Of a stretch of DNA of 59,331 bases, positions 11,901 through 23,895 are shown one piece after another. The stretch covers positions 1-59,331 of the forward strand of contig MU858267.1 in assembly GCA_033297075.1 (NCBI GenBank), written 5' to 3'. Source of the DNA: Rhypophila decipiens (lineage: Eukaryota; Ascomycota; Sordariomycetes; Sordariales; Naviculisporaceae). Position numbers and translations under genes: made by a program. The notes below the pieces were generated by a model. It worked only from the letters and a program-made list of their open reading frames with translations, ran no database searches and was not told the DNA's origin. Position 1 is the first letter of the stretch. Each line of letters begins with the position of its first letter.

Positions 11901-12984
11901 AGAATGTGTCAACAATCTGCTTTGTAACTTGTTAGTGCATCTTTCAGTTTGAAGATGGGATTCTTAATTGCGGCTGCAACTACCTGGCTGTCCAAACCCT
12001 TGATGCCCGAAAGAGGCCGGGACTCTAGAAACGAGTGAATTCGGACCTTAGAAAGGGATCGACGGTGTGTCTTCAGAAAGTCTTCATGGACGAGGTCGAG
12101 AATGGCGGAGTTCACTTCAAGAGCAGAAAGAAGCTCCGGATTTGAACCAACTAAGGCGACGGAAGCCAATTTCAAAGCCAAGAGCCCCCAGGATGCCGTG
12201 TCTGCTCCTCTATGAGGACAACCGCAAAAGACAATCGCAGACACCCGCGCTAATAGTTGATGATATTGTTGGTCCACGTCTGATTCCATTGACGAGAGTG
12301 CCTGGGACATGTTAACATCGAATACTAATTCCCCTGGGATTTACGTCGCCACGGTCTTGCTACTCACCCGCTTGACCAAAAGTCCACCAAGGCTGTGAGG
12401 GACAAAAAATGATGGGGAGCTTGACAAGCATCATTAGTATGAAGATGATCCTGTGAATACTGCAAGTGCTGAGTGCTCACATCGTCTTTCAGGGCTCTCT
12501 CAAGCTTAACCTTGAGGTCATTGGCGTGCTTCAGAAGGTTATTCGTGTTACTTGTGCCGAAGAACGTGGCAACATCTGCGTTATAGCCGTATGTCCATAT
12601 GCGGCAGCTCGGCAACATGTTCGGGAGAAGATCAGCAGGCCAGCAGATGGTGGCTTCTTTCCCGTCACAGGTCTGTTCAGGTCGAGCCTTTGAACGACCC
12701 AGCAGGCGGCGTACTTTTGAAGATATTTTGGTTTTCTTTGGGCGCTGCGCGTCGCCAGAGGCGGTCAGGACCGAGGGGGGATGTACTCGGTACTCCCACG
12801 TTGACTGAGGGTGACCGCGGAGGCCATGAATGAAAATAACGCTATTGTAGAGGGTGGTCAGGAGTGCAGCATAGCTTGAGAGGCCAACTCAAAAGTGATC
12901 TGTGTCTTACTTGGCTGTTGGCGCCTCAACCTTAGGCTCCGCAAGGAGAGTGAAACCCAGTCTATTGATTGCCACGCGCTCCAT
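8948..12984 (-). CDS. NLR-like protein: SesB-type alpha/beta-hydrolase, NACHT NTPase, ankyrin repeats (1-nt frame break)
   Basis: Exons in phase: 12984-12911, 12841-12481, 12419-12368, 12301-11984, 11916-11839, 11770-8948 (about 1234 codons). The N-terminus is a SesB-type lipase-like domain: VIFIHGLRGHP, the nucleophile block VPHSLGGLL, CGCPHRGAD, and the DADHRE histidine block. Next comes a NACHT module with Walker A GDPGQGKSV (residues 99-107 of the last exon) and Walker B VYLVLDAMDEL. The C-terminus has about seven ankyrin-like repeats. Such NLRs act in the cytosol as incompatibility or death switches. The 52-nt exon 12419-12368 is one base too long: a run of six A on the plus strand (12404-12409) puts PIIF and VPHSLGG in different frames. 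This could be a real lesion or a homopolymer error. An upstream ATG at 13089 is the alternative start. It is divergent to the HET gene. Confidence 0.85.
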
Positions 12985-13629
12985 CCTTGGACAAGGGTAA
13001 GTAAATGTTGCGCTTTCCGAAACGTCTTCTTGTCTTCTTGATGGATTGCTTGTGTTTATAGAAAAAGTAACATGGACCGGACCTGCCAAGCGTGAGGTAA
13101 AGTAGCGGGGTCAAGCTGAAGTCCGGAGTGAGTGGCTGTGTCGTGAACCACGTGATGACTCAAAACTTGGCTTGCTGTTTCTGGTTCGTCTTGACGAGCT
13201 GAACATTGCTATCGTTTGTTAACGACGAATGACTCTGGACGCCCGGTTTTAGCGCCACAAAGACTAGAGGCCTGAAAAGGATAACCAGTGAGGACTTTAG
13301 CAGTAGTGTGAGGCATTCTAGAGTCTGGGACTCACATCTCGAGATGGAATAGACATAGTTGAAACAGGAACCGTGAACTGAGAAAACTAGGGATAATTAA
13401 AAGATGAGGCAAGTCCCTCTCTAATGTCTTTGCGTTCACAAAGTTGACCAAGAAACTGGCTGCTGATGACCCCACATGAGAACCACCAATGAGGAGTGGC
13501 AGAACTGAGGTAATCCATCGTGTGGTTCAGTGGGAAGGAAAACCCCGCAATACAATCCCGATCAACTCGAAATCACGAGCTTCAGCAGCCCCGGTCTCCC
13601 CTCTACCCGTTTCTGATATTGACAGCGGT
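12985..13629. promoter_or_regulatory. Shared divergent intergenic region of the NLR and HET genes
   Basis: About 645 bp separates the two start codons (NLR at 12984 minus, HET at 13630 plus), so both promoters must lie here unless the NLR starts at 13089 or the HET gene starts upstream at 13489. No TATA-like or operator motif stands out. Confidence 0.5.
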
Positions 13630-15633
13630 ATGAGACTCCTCAATGCGCGCACTCTCAAGCTGGAGTCCTTCTTTGGAACACAGCCGCCTCCGTACGCTAT
13701 CCTCTCGCACACCTGGGAACAGGAAGAAGTTCTGTTTGCGGACATTCAAGATAAAAAAACGCCATTTCCCGACCACAAGCTGGGTGCCTACAAGGTCAAA
13801 AAAAGCTGCACTCAAGCTCGCCAACTCGGATTTGATCATGTCTGGATAGACACATGCTGCATTGACAAGACCAGCAGCGCCGAGCTGTCTGAGAGCATCA
13901 ACTCCATGTTTGCATGGTACCGCCAAGCTGACATCTGCTTCGCTTTCCTAGGAGACGTCAACGACACAAATTCCGCAGTAAAAGCCACAGTGGAAGGCAG
14001 CCGATGGTTCACTCGGGGCTGGACATTACAGGAACTGGTCGCACCGCGCCAGGTCATTTTCTTCGACAGCCAGTGGAAAGAAATCGGCCGAAGAGAACCA
14101 GATGGAGAAGTGAACAATTCAGCGTTCCTTGACATGCTTGGGCGCGCCACACGAATTCCATCATCTCTCTTGTGCCGAGACGCAGCCGGCCCTTGTTCTT
14201 TAGGTGGCCTTTACCAGAAAGCTAATGAAAAGCAGCACCCTATGCGCTTATACCACGGTACTTGCCAAGGCTGTTCACGCAAGGACACCCTCCCAATGTT
14301 TCTCAGAGACAGGTTTAGCAATGCGCAGAAGATGTCGTGGGCGGCGAGGCGCGTCACTACTAGGAGAGAGGACCAGGCCTATTGCATGCTCGGGCTCTTT
14401 TGTGTCAACATGCCACTGCTCTACGGCGAAGGGGAAGCGGCTTTCATCAGACTCCAGGAAGAGATCTTGAGGAAATCTGACGATCCGTCGCTACTAGCTT
14501 TCGACCACTTCAACATGGGGAAGGCATGGTATACCGTCGATACGGGCCTGCTTGCGCCATCTGCCCTTTCTTTCCAAGATTCCCAAATACGGCTACCTCG
14601 CTCGTCACGGATACAGACCTTGAATCGCATGACCCTGGACTCCAAGACCATCAGTCTGCACCTTCTGCTATGCCCTGATAATGGTCGCTCCAGGTCAAGG
14701 CTGTGGCTTGCTATTCTCCCCTGTCGGTACGAGGATGACCTAGCCGCTCGTCCGGCACTGTTGCTAGAAAGCGTGTCCCATGACAACACAGTATTCAGCA
14801 GAGTTCTGGTAAAAGAGATAACAGTACGGCCTGTGGCGACAGAGCTAAACATTAGGGAGAAATCCATTCATGCCGGTGGTAGGTTCTGCATCACCTCTGT
14901 ACATAGTCTATCCGACTGACAAACCCTCGCTCCAATGGCAGCGGTAGATGCAACCTTTGACCTCTTCAAGGCCCAGCTCCAAGACATCCGGCTCGTCCTC
15001 AAGAAACCCCTAGCGGCCATCTCCTCGGTCCCGCCTCTCCGAGAAAGTCCTGCAATCCGAATATTTCTTCAGCGTGGGGTAAAACTTCTCCGGTTATATC
15101 CTGACAATCTGGGCCATGAGATTACGAAAACAACACGAGAGCCGTCAGGGGCGAACGGGGTCGACGTCGTCAATACCGATGGAACAATGATCTATATACC
15201 CGCTCGCGAGCGAACCCAGCCCTCAGACAGCCTTCGCGACGCCGACACGTACGACCTAACCATCGGTGTCATGTGTCTACAATCAAGGCGCGAGAGCGTT
15301 CCTTTTTATGTTTTATTCTACGGCTACAGGCGGCTGTTCCCCTTCATGGGAGACCCCTTCCTCGGTGTCTCGGGGAGAGCTGTTGTGCAGGTGAATTTGA
15401 TGACTGAGAATGGTGATCCTGCTAGTCCCGAGGCTATGGAGGCGGCGCTGGTAGCGGAGGAAAGAATGAATAAAGGTTCTTCTTCGGAGCACGATAAGCG
15501 AGCCACGCTGAGGATGGTGGAGTTTCTGGGCCAGGTATTGTTGGAGCTGGTTGTCGAGATTGGTGCTGTTGTTGAGGATACCGATACCATGGATGACGGT
15601 GATTCTGGTAGATCTCTTCGGCATGAAGAGTAG
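13630..15633 (+). CDS. HET-domain (heterokaryon incompatibility) protein
   Basis: Two exons, 13630-14878 and 14942-15633, joined by a 63-bp intron (donor GTAGGT, acceptor GGCAG) in matching phase; 646 residues. The HET domain is complete: YAILSHTWE (22-30), VWIDTCCIDK (71-80), SESINSMFAWY, FAFLGDV, and RWFTRGWTLQELVAPR (125-140). It is followed by the usual block ending in MLGLFCVNMPLLYGEGE. The C-terminal ~300 residues are not recognisable. I chose ATG 13630 because the family begins MRLLN just before the domain; an in-frame ATG at 13489 would add 47 residues of atypical sequence. HET proteins trigger the death reaction on non-self contact. Its neighbour, a divergent SesB-type NLR, is the expected partner class, though pairing here is inference. 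Confidence 0.9.
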
Positions 15634-15941
15634 GGTGGCAGGACAACCTAATGTGATTGCAGTTCAGAATACTTGCGGTCGCTACGTTTTGGATTGACGC
15701 TGTCGTTGTCGGCGCCTTCCTAAAGGCGTATATCACTGAATCATTCCCGATCTGTTCATGCGCCACGGCCTATGTCTCGCTACCCTGCTATATTCCCCTC
15801 AGAAGTCAAGACTAACAAACACAACCCAAATCAAGGCATATCTGCAAGGCTCCATACCTTCCTTACACGGCTTAGTTCCATTCACCATATCGCACGACAC
15901 CGTACGAACTACCGCAGCAAACCTGGAAGATAAAAGTAAAA

Positions 15942-18275
15942 TCAAGTCCTCCCCTTGGCAGCCTCAAACAGCGCCCTGATATCATCCCTCCACTGGTCGA
16001 TATCGATCCTCACCACGCGCCGATCATACGTCATCAGCCCGTTGACCTCCCCTTCTACATCGGTTGTCTGGGTATACACCGCGCCGCTGCAGGAATGCAT
16101 GGCTACTTGGTCTTTCAGCAAGGTGAACAAGATGTGCGAGCGGTAATGGTACGATGGGAGGTCAATGTTTATTTCGTAGGTTTGGTTGATGTCGTTTACT
16201 GCCTTTTCGATTGGCCATAGGCTGGATTACGTTGGCATTGTTAGCAGGTTCTTGTGACGAATATGACTTGTACAATTCGAGAAGATTGATGGCTGTGGAC
16301 AGGGAAAAGACTTACTTATCTTTGGCGGGTACATGTCCTAGTCCACCGTACTCTCCTTGAAAGCCGATTCGGTTTGGGTCATATGGCGTCGAGGCCAGCG
16401 ATGACCAGGGGGTTCCGCATTGGGGGTCGGCGTAGTGGTGGTTGTCCTTTTCATGACACAGGTTAATTAGCTGCCTACCAGGCATTACAGCAAACAACGG
16501 GCTTTGGGAAAGACAAACATGAAAGTCCCCAGCCCCATGGTCATTCCACCCCGTAACGGCATTCACCAGCCTTGTAGGGTCTAATTGCCTGATTCGCTCG
16601 GCAATTCTAAACTCGGGGTAGTCCGGGCTCGTAATCTGGCCCCAGCCTTCATTGTACATAACCCAGGTCACGATCGAAGTGTAGCCCTTGAATTGTGACA
16701 CCATCAGGTCGACTTGTCGCTCGAATTCGACTTGCTGTTCTGCGCTTGGGGGCAGGTCTACATTTGGGTCCATGGCCGGCATGTCTTGGATTACGAGGAG
16801 GCCGAGTTTATCGCAGGCTTGGTAGAATAGGTCGGGCTCGATTTTGATCTTTGTTTCCCCACGAACAATACTGCATCAGCTTCAGGGAAGGGCAGGGTGT
16901 TCAGTTGGGGCAGGGGGGGACTTACATGTTTCCGTACCATATTCATCCCAATCTTCTTCAACAATTGTAAATCGTAAACCATCGCTTCCAGGGTGGGAGG
17001 TGTATGAATCCCATCGGGCCAGTAGCCTTGGTCAAGCGTGCCGAATTGAAAGACGAATTGGCCGTTTAGGAGAGGTCGCTTGACACCCTTAACGGTGCCG
17101 CTCGAAATAGTGCGGAAGCCTGTGTAGCTGGTGACTTCGTCTTCGCCCATTTTGATTTTGATGGTGTAGAGATTTGGCGAGTCGGGAGTCCAGAGTTTTG
17201 GTGAGGCGAGTTTGGCTGTGCCTTTCTGGTTGGATACGGCTTTGTGCGTGAGGACCATGTTCCCTTGCCCAGGGCTGGAATCGGATTTAGCCTCGAACAT
17301 TGAGATTCCGACGGGAGTGGATTCGTTTGTCGAGGTGTAGACGTGGTAGGTGACTTTTAGTTGTTGATGTTTAGTATTTTAGGTTCGCTTGTTCAGAGAA
17401 TAAGGCGGATGATTGGAAAACTCAGCTTACCTTGGCCGTTCATGTCCGCTACAAGGTCCAGGTCGGTGATGTGGTGCTCTGGCACGCTCTCCAGCCACAC
17501 AGACTGCCAGATGCCCGAACATGGCGTGTACCAAATATGCGACGGACGAAGGGTCTGCTTCCCTTTCGGAATGCGATATCCCGTGGTATCCGTTGGGTCG
17601 AATACAAAGACTTGCCTGTGCCATTGTCAGCCGATATCAATAATTCAATATGAGTTTCGACAAGGGCAAAGAAACTTACAACTCATTGCTCTCTCCAAGC
17701 TTGATGAACTCGGTGATATCAAAGGAAAAGCGAAAGTATCCGCCGCGATTGAACCCGACCTTTTGGCCATTGACATACACCGTAGCCTCATAGTCAATAG
17801 CCTCAAAGATGAGCATCACACGATTGTTCCTTTTCCAGCTGGATGGTATCTTGAAGCTCCGCGCGAAATACATGTGCATGACGTCCAATCGCATGATTCC
17901 CGATATGCCGCTCTCGATACACGACGGGACCAGGACTTCCTGAGGTAAGGCGACAACCTGGGGAGGACTGGCCGGGACGTCTTCTTGGCGATTGAAGGCT
18001 TCAAATCCCCATATGCCGTTGAGGGACAACCAGTCCTCGCGGAAGAGACGCGGTCGAGGATGCTCGGGCCAGGGATTGGTGCCTACTTTGGAGGTCCATG
18101 GTGTGTCGAGGGGAGGAGGTTTCAGCTGGTAAGGCGTCCGGTCTCGTTTTGTGGGCACTCGGGGAATGGCTGGATCTGCGTGAGAGGGCAGGCCGGTCAC
18201 TGTCAATGGCAACAGTACCGAAAGCAGGGCAGAGAGCAACGTGATTCTGAACATCTTCCTTGATGTAGTATTCAA
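15942..18275 (-). CDS. Secreted glycoside hydrolase family 2 enzyme (beta-galactosidase/glucuronidase/mannosidase class)
   Basis: Six exons in phase: 18275-17680, 17615-17431, 17353-16926, 16848-16519, 16446-16316, 16221-15942, encoding about 649 residues. The N-terminus MFRITLLSALLSVLLPLTVTG is a signal peptide (the second Met at 18254 may be the true start). The sugar-binding jelly roll (WLSLNGIWGFE ... FEAIDYEATVYVNGQKVG) is followed by an immunoglobulin-like domain and the TIM barrel. The GH2 acid/base sits in VMYNEGWGQ (Glu about 470) and the nucleophile in GFQGEYGG (Glu about 545). An RPSHIW...GIWQSVWLE block is typical of bacterial-type GH2 proteins. It presumably acts outside the cell on plant or microbial glycans; the exact substrate cannot be read from the sequence. 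One donor (GTTTGT at 16518) is weak but the phase fits. Confidence 0.88.
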
Positions 18276-20054
18276 ACTCCTTGTATTGTGAAGCCTTTGT
18301 CGGGGTCAAGGTTAGATGTTTTGTTGATGGTGAAGTCGATCTGAGAGCGAGAGAGAAGGCTGAGTTGTATAAAAGAGCTTGAGCCACAACTAAACTTGGA
18401 AGCTGTCACCAAAGGTTCAGCTGTGATTGGCGACAGAGAAAAAGACCAGAAGATCTCTAGCATCGGGCGCCGAGGTCAAGAGCGTATGATACTCAAGTCA
18501 CGGCTGTATTTTACTTCCTTCAATGGCTGGAAGTCTGAATCCACCATGTGACTTCTCATATGCTGGTCCAGCTTTGTGCAGTAAAACGTCGGCAGAGGAG
18601 AGGTTCTTAAATCAACGGGAAGGCAAGAAATCGACAAACAGACGGTGAGTTCATAAATAATGAGGATCAATGGCAGGCCTCCACTGTGCACGGCACGACG
18701 TCGATTCCCATGTCACTGCAGTTCTGTAAGCTGCGAGATAGATTGTTACAATGCCACATCTACCTCCTCTGGTCTCTACTACCCAGTAGTCATTGTCTGC
18801 ATCTCAGACAGTGAATGATCAAGCACGGGCTGGACGGTCCGGGACGGAAGAAGAAGGTGGTTGGACGTGAACGAGCAGCTTTTGTCATCGCAAGAGGCGG
18901 TCTGCCGGTATAATAGGTGCCGGCCAGGGATATGAGCAGGCCGAAGAGAGTCCGGCCGGCCACTCACTGGTCAAAAAGGTTATGCTGTGAATATTTTCTA
19001 CTTGTGCATGCAAGTAGTGCAAGTAGTCGGTCGTACCCCCGGGTTTTACTTTGAGTAGAGTCCATGCTTTGGTATAGCAAGGTTATTCGGCGGTGTGATG
19101 TTGCATGTCAGTTACTAGTGAGCCCAAGGAAATTCCCCGCTCAGGTTGATACCGGGAAGGCCCATGAATCTCTTGGTGGGAGACCGCAGACGGGATTCCA
19201 GTTCCCGTTTTTGGATATGTATGCTGAACCAGAAGGTCGGGTTACAATGAGGCCCGTTTGAGTCACCGAAGCATTCAAGAAGCGTTAATGGATAGCGGGA
19301 CTTGGACAGTGGAAGAAAAAGGAATAGAGGAATCAAGTCCTGCAGGCCACCACCTGGTATCAGCAGCAAGCTATCCTTGCATGTGAGCAACAAACAGTTG
19401 GCGAGGTAGGCAATGACAAGGAAATTGCGAGATTCATTCTGGTCTAGACGGTGAAGCATTAATAAACATTGGACTGACCTGTGACCTAGTCATCATAGAA
19501 AAAAAGCCAAAAGAGGAATCCGAGACATCTTAGGACCTGAGACACTGTGGGAGGGTTCTCGCGTGGCCAAATTGCCTTGAACCTTTACCTGGATTCTGCC
19601 CTATTTTATACTCATCCTGGTGACCCCATCGAGCTCACCTGACGCGATTCCCTACTACCCAGACCGTAATCACTCGACGCGTCTGTATATACACGTTGTG
19701 CAGGCGGTTAGGCCGTCTGGTGACCCCATGCAGCCGCGGTGTTCATTTGTAATTAAAAGGATGGCCGGCCATGAGGCCCATGACGGAGGCCAAGCTTGGA
19801 GATATGCGGAGTGAGGCGGAGACTTTGCGACGAGACACACTGTTTGACTGGGGAAAATACGACGTGAAACCTGCTGGGGATTGTGTTCATGCACCTCTGA
19901 GTCGATGTGGTGATACAGGCCTTATTGGTCCGTTCTGCTCGTCTGAACTCAACAAAACAATGCGCAAGAAGATTGTTAATTCATGGTACCCAGCTAAGCA
20001 TCCCAAGAGGTAAGAATAAAAAATACATGAAACAGGGAATAGGGGATATGGGTG
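18276..20054. other. Intergenic, no supported gene
   Basis: About 1.8 kb between the GH2 start and the 3' end of the ankyrin gene; it includes the GH2 promoter. Scattered short ORFs on both strands have no convincing exon structure. Confidence 0.5.
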
Positions 20055-20590
20055 CTAATCCCCGCCATTCCTCGATATGTAGGCATCGACAACGGCCTGC
20101 ACCTCTGCGGGCTCATAGTCCCCTATATAGTCGAGTACGCTGTCGCCGAAACGGTTCTTGATGGTGGGATCCGCCCCGTGGCGCACCAGGACTTTGAAAA
20201 CGTCGAGGTAGCCATGCCGCATGGCGGTGTGGACCGGACGATCGCCCGAGAACCGGTTGGCCATGTTAAAGTAAATTATCTTCTTCTCGTCGGATGAGAG
20301 CAGGTCGGCCAACTTTTCTATGGAAGCTGGTTTTGTGAGTTAGTCGTTGTCACTTTCGAAGCGAACGGAACGTCACGGACGACAAGGAAGATCAACCTAC
20401 CTGTCTGGCCAGACTTGGCGGCAATGTGAGCAGCCGTCTGTTGGAAGTCATCTTTGCAAAAGATCAAAACATCGGCCGGAGACACCAGCTCACGCTGTGC
20501 AAGGGCCTTGACGGTGGTCGCAAGCTTGGTGAGCTCGCCCTGCCCGGCGAGCACGGAGATGTGGTGGGATTCCTGGGGAGAGACCTTCAT
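20055..20590 (-). CDS. Small ankyrin-repeat protein
   Basis: Two exons, 20590-20401 and 20326-20055, with a 74-bp intron (donor GTAGGT, acceptor CCAG) in phase; 153 residues. Ankyrin signatures are QQTAAHIAAKSGQ in the first exon and DRPVHTAMRHGYLDVFKVLVRHGADP with NRFGDSVLDY in the second, giving about three repeats. No signal peptide or membrane segment. It looks like a complete small adaptor protein; the partner is unknown. The start at 20590 (MKVSPQESHH) is the only ATG giving a sensible N-terminus. Confidence 0.8.
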
Positions 20591-20730
20591 GGTGAATCGG
20601 TTGGCGAGAAATTGAGGAGGAAGGGATAAAGTTGGCAATTTCCGTGGTGGGGTAGGAGCAAAGGATGAAAAGAAATTGGAAGGAATGTAAGTTCCCTGTG
20701 TCCGCCGGCACCTTCCGAGTCAGGAGTCCG

Positions 20731-22428
20731 TTAAGCCGGTGTGTCGGATGTCCGGTGGCGCCCTGGCTCCTGCCGGTGCTCGGACAACCCGGCCAGTTGG
20801 CCCAGTTCCACTTCTCCGCCTCGGTCGAACGCAATCTCACCGGCTCCGATCTTGGAATCATCACCAGCAATTATCAGAAACGGGACCCGAAATATGAGAT
20901 ACCTCAGAACAGCAAAAACAACCAGATTCACACCTAGACACACTGACGCTAGCGTCGGATACACAAGCCAAACATTCCTCAGAAAAACGATTCCAAGATC
21001 CAGCGGCATCCTCGCTTTTTCGGCCCCGTACCAGAAGTAGCCCGTCCATGTCCTGCAATTTCCTCCGACTCCACAGGTCATGCCCGCCAGAAGGACTGGG
21101 ACTGAAATAGCGACAATGCAGTGAACGGCAGCAACTAGACGCTCGGCCCCGTCTTTGACGCTTCCCCAGTATGTGATTCCCCAGCTCCCTACCCAAGCGA
21201 AGAAGACAATGAGCAGAACAATATGTCGTTCATGGAAGAACGTTGGCGCTGTCCCAATGGCACCACCAGCTGAGGCGACCGCGAGAGAGAATAAAACCAA
21301 CGGAAGGATCACGTCAAGCCAATGTAGCTTTGTCCATCCCAGCACTCCATGCTCGCCGGTTGTTCGAGCCGGTCGCCTTTTCGCAGGCCGGCGCATATAC
21401 TGGTGGGTGGTGGTGCTCGTCTTGCTGACAGTCACCGACAGCGGATTCTTGAATTTCTGCCGTATCTGTTTTGGGATACTCGTTCTAACATCTTTCAGCT
21501 CTCGCTCAAGGGAGTCTAGGTTCGAATACTCCCCAATCGCGTTGCTGAGAAACACCATCGACAACAATGGAGACAAGATCAGGATCGATGCAATCATACC
21601 ACCCGATGCTGGAGGCGAAACCTCGGGCACAATGGCAACGACAAGAGGAACAATAAACCAGACAACCGCGAAGAGCGGCGTTGATATATTCTTTTCTTTA
21701 ATAATTGCCCGACCCGATCGATTGACTTGGTTGCGAAACCCGACCAACACTCGAGTTCTCTTCGAAGGCTTCCCCTTCAGCTTTGCCATCCTTGAGATCG
21801 CCTTTTGAAAATACTGGCTTATATCGCTGGGGTCACGACCCGGTTTTGTCTTTGAAAAAGCATGGAAGATCCGCGCAAAGTTTGCGGCGAGATGTGGGGA
21901 CTTCTCTTGACCGGATCTTACAGCCCTCGTAGTGATCACTGACCCGTCTTTGCTGATGTCGATCAAGTAGAGACGGTGCTCTAGCATTGCCGCAGTTTTA
22001 GTCCCTTCGTCCAGACAATGTTGGTACAGTCGCAGCTCCTGGATCATCCACAAGAGCGAGTGGATCGGATCTCCAGCCATGCGCAAGTTAGCGCATACCC
22101 GCTGGCGAAAGGCAAGAGGGGGTTGTTGTACGCTGCCTGCAAGAATCACTACTGGCAGGACCCATGACGATAGCCGCGGGCCACAGTCACTGACGATGCC
22201 GTTGTCCCCCGCCTCGCAGACTGCTTTGCAAGCATCGTATGTTACGGAGCCGTTGTCGCTTCGGTTCGGAAGCTGGAAGTAGATTGATTCTCCATTGATA
22301 GTTGTCTTGTTTTGTGCAATCAAGTCGTCGAATGCCTTTTTGCAGACTCCATACGAGAAGGCCTGGGCTGTTTTGAGAAATGGTACCAATCCGAGAGCGA
22401 TGTGGATTGGGCGAACAGGGATGGACAT
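20731..22428 (-). CDS. Multipass membrane protein with cysteine-containing ectodomain, unknown function
   Basis: Single-exon ORF of 565 residues. The N-terminus (IALGLVPFLKTAQA) looks like a signal sequence. It is followed by a short segment with paired cysteines (GVCKKAF, YDACKAVCEAG, SDCGP) and N-glycosylation sequons (NKT, NRS, NGS), so it is probably extracytoplasmic. Further hydrophobic segments include SSWVLPVVILAGSV, STPLFAVVWFIVPLVVAIV, GGMIASILILSPLLSMVFL, VILPLVLFSLAVASAGGAI, HIVLLIVFFAWVGSWGITY, HCIVAISVPVLLAGMTC and a last one near residue 500. A basic, Thr-rich loop lies in the middle. I do not recognise a named family; similar predicted membrane proteins with small Cys-rich N-terminal domains are common in ascomycetes. 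Confidence 0.75.
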   Translation of the reverse strand: MSIPVRPIHIALGLVPFLKTAQAFSYGVCKKAFDDLIAQNKTTINGESIYFQLPNRSDNGSVTYDACKAVCEAGDNGIVSDCGPRLSSWVLPVVILAGSVQQPPLAFRQRVCANLRMAGDPIHSLLWMIQELRLYQHCLDEGTKTAAMLEHRLYLIDISKDGSVITTRAVRSGQEKSPHLAANFARIFHAFSKTKPGRDPSDISQYFQKAISRMAKLKGKPSKRTRVLVGFRNQVNRSGRAIIKEKNISTPLFAVVWFIVPLVVAIVPEVSPPASGGMIASILILSPLLSMVFLSNAIGEYSNLDSLERELKDVRTSIPKQIRQKFKNPLSVTVSKTSTTTHQYMRRPAKRRPARTTGEHGVLGWTKLHWLDVILPLVLFSLAVASAGGAIGTAPTFFHERHIVLLIVFFAWVGSWGITYWGSVKDGAERLVAAVHCIVAISVPVLLAGMTCGVGGNCRTWTGYFWYGAEKARMPLDLGIVFLRNVWLVYPTLASVCLGVNLVVFAVLRYLIFRVPFLIIAGDDSKIGAGEIAFDRGGEVELGQLAGLSEHRQEPGRHRTSDTPA

Positions 22429-23347
22429 GATGATGGCAAGGGAACGATTTGCGAAGCAGTATCCGTAGGGGGCTTAGAAGATCGAAAGCCTTGTGCTTGG
22501 TAAGTTTACGCGACCCAGACCGGCAATATTTCATGACGATCATCTTCCCCGGGGTATCACTCATGAGTCTTATATACCTGGTACAAGTGCATGAACCGCT
22601 GTCGCATTTAGCGGAACGGATTCCGTCCGTTATCTTATGTGGTGCTGTGGCTTGAAAATTAGCCCTGGCGCGGGGACATCATGATAGCGTGAGGAGCTGC
22701 TACTGGGTGACTTAGCCAGTCTGGCCAATCCAAGCAACCTGGACTTTTGTCGAATAAGTGCACTATGCAAGTTGTCGGACTTTTGTCACAGTCAATAGAA
22801 CTTGTACGAAAACGGTATAGTGCCCTCTGCTGGACCATATACCCCAAGCCCTGCTGAGGCTTTCGCATATCCTCGCCACCACACCAACGACCTTAACTCT
22901 ACACTGAGACGACCACGACGACCACGCAATCCATACAAGGGCAGAGCAACTCAATGAAAGCGAAGAACGTCCATTTGATATAATATCGCAGTAGCCAAAC
23001 GAGCACAGAATATATTCTCATTAGTTCCACAACCTTGACTGCTTTCCGACAAGGCTGCTTCGTTTGGGGACTGCAAGATGTGCAAATGTGGGTGTCAGAG
23101 AAACATTCTCGCCTTCGCATCCAGCTGCCAATGGCCATATAACTACTGGTACTTTTGTTGTAAGTACCAAAGCAGGGCATAAGAGGGCGCACCCTCCAGC
23201 AGACCGACTTGGTCTAGTGCCATGAAGGTGCAAACGACGGAACGAGTGGAGACCATATTTGGCCTTGGGTAGGTAACAACCCAGATACTGATAAACGAAC
23301 AAAAGAAATCTCTAACAATTTCGACCCCATAGACTGCACTGCAAGCT
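22429..23347. other. Intergenic, no supported gene
   Basis: About 0.9 kb between the membrane-protein start and the end of the next minus-strand gene. Several short minus-strand ORFs overlap in different frames with no family resemblance; nothing supportable. Confidence 0.5.
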
Positions 23348-23895
23348 TTAATCCTTCTCAGGCTTCTCTGGTTTACTAAGCGAATATTCGCGCATCTTCT
23401 CCCACACGTCGGGGTTCTTGAGGATCGTCTCTTCCATGACTCGCAGCGCCTCATGATGATCTGCTAGCAAGGTTTTTGCCTCAACAGCAAACTTCTCAAA
23501 AGCCTCGCGGGAGTAGTTTTCTTCCTTGAAGGCCTTGCTCGCGGCTTGTAACGCTTCGTTGATCTCTTTGGGGACGGACCCCTATTTGATGGATTGGTGT
23601 TAGCTTCTCCTTTCATGACGAAATTCTTGTAATCCTAAGAGGTAGGAGTCGAAGCATTGAATAGGTTTCATATACGAACATTGTTCATTACGGCGGAGAA
23701 GTCGCCAATTGCCCTCCACCATTGTGTTTCAACCTTCAGATCGGAGTCTGATGCGGGAAGATTGGGGTATTCCTTGCGGAATTCTTCTTGGACTTTGGTG
23801 AGATGTTTGAGAAAGCGCTCTTCATTGAAGTCTTGAGGGGCTGGCTGGATAGTGTCATGTTGACCTGTGTTGGCGTGCTGATTGGAGTCTGCCAT
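23348..23895 (-). CDS. Small helical protein of unknown function
   Basis: Two exons, 23895-23680 and 23581-23348, encoding 149 residues. The donor would be GTTCGT and the acceptor AAATAG, with a clear branch-point-like GCTAACACC upstream of the acceptor and phase 0 on both sides. The start MADSNQ at 23895 follows a plausible 5' UTR. The protein is acidic/basic and mostly helical (FLKHLTKVQEEFRKEYPNL; FKEENYSREAFEKFAVEAK; VMEETILKNPDVWEKMREY). It has no signal peptide, membrane span or cysteines and ends in a Lys/Glu/Pro tail. I do not recognise the family. Confidence 0.65.
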
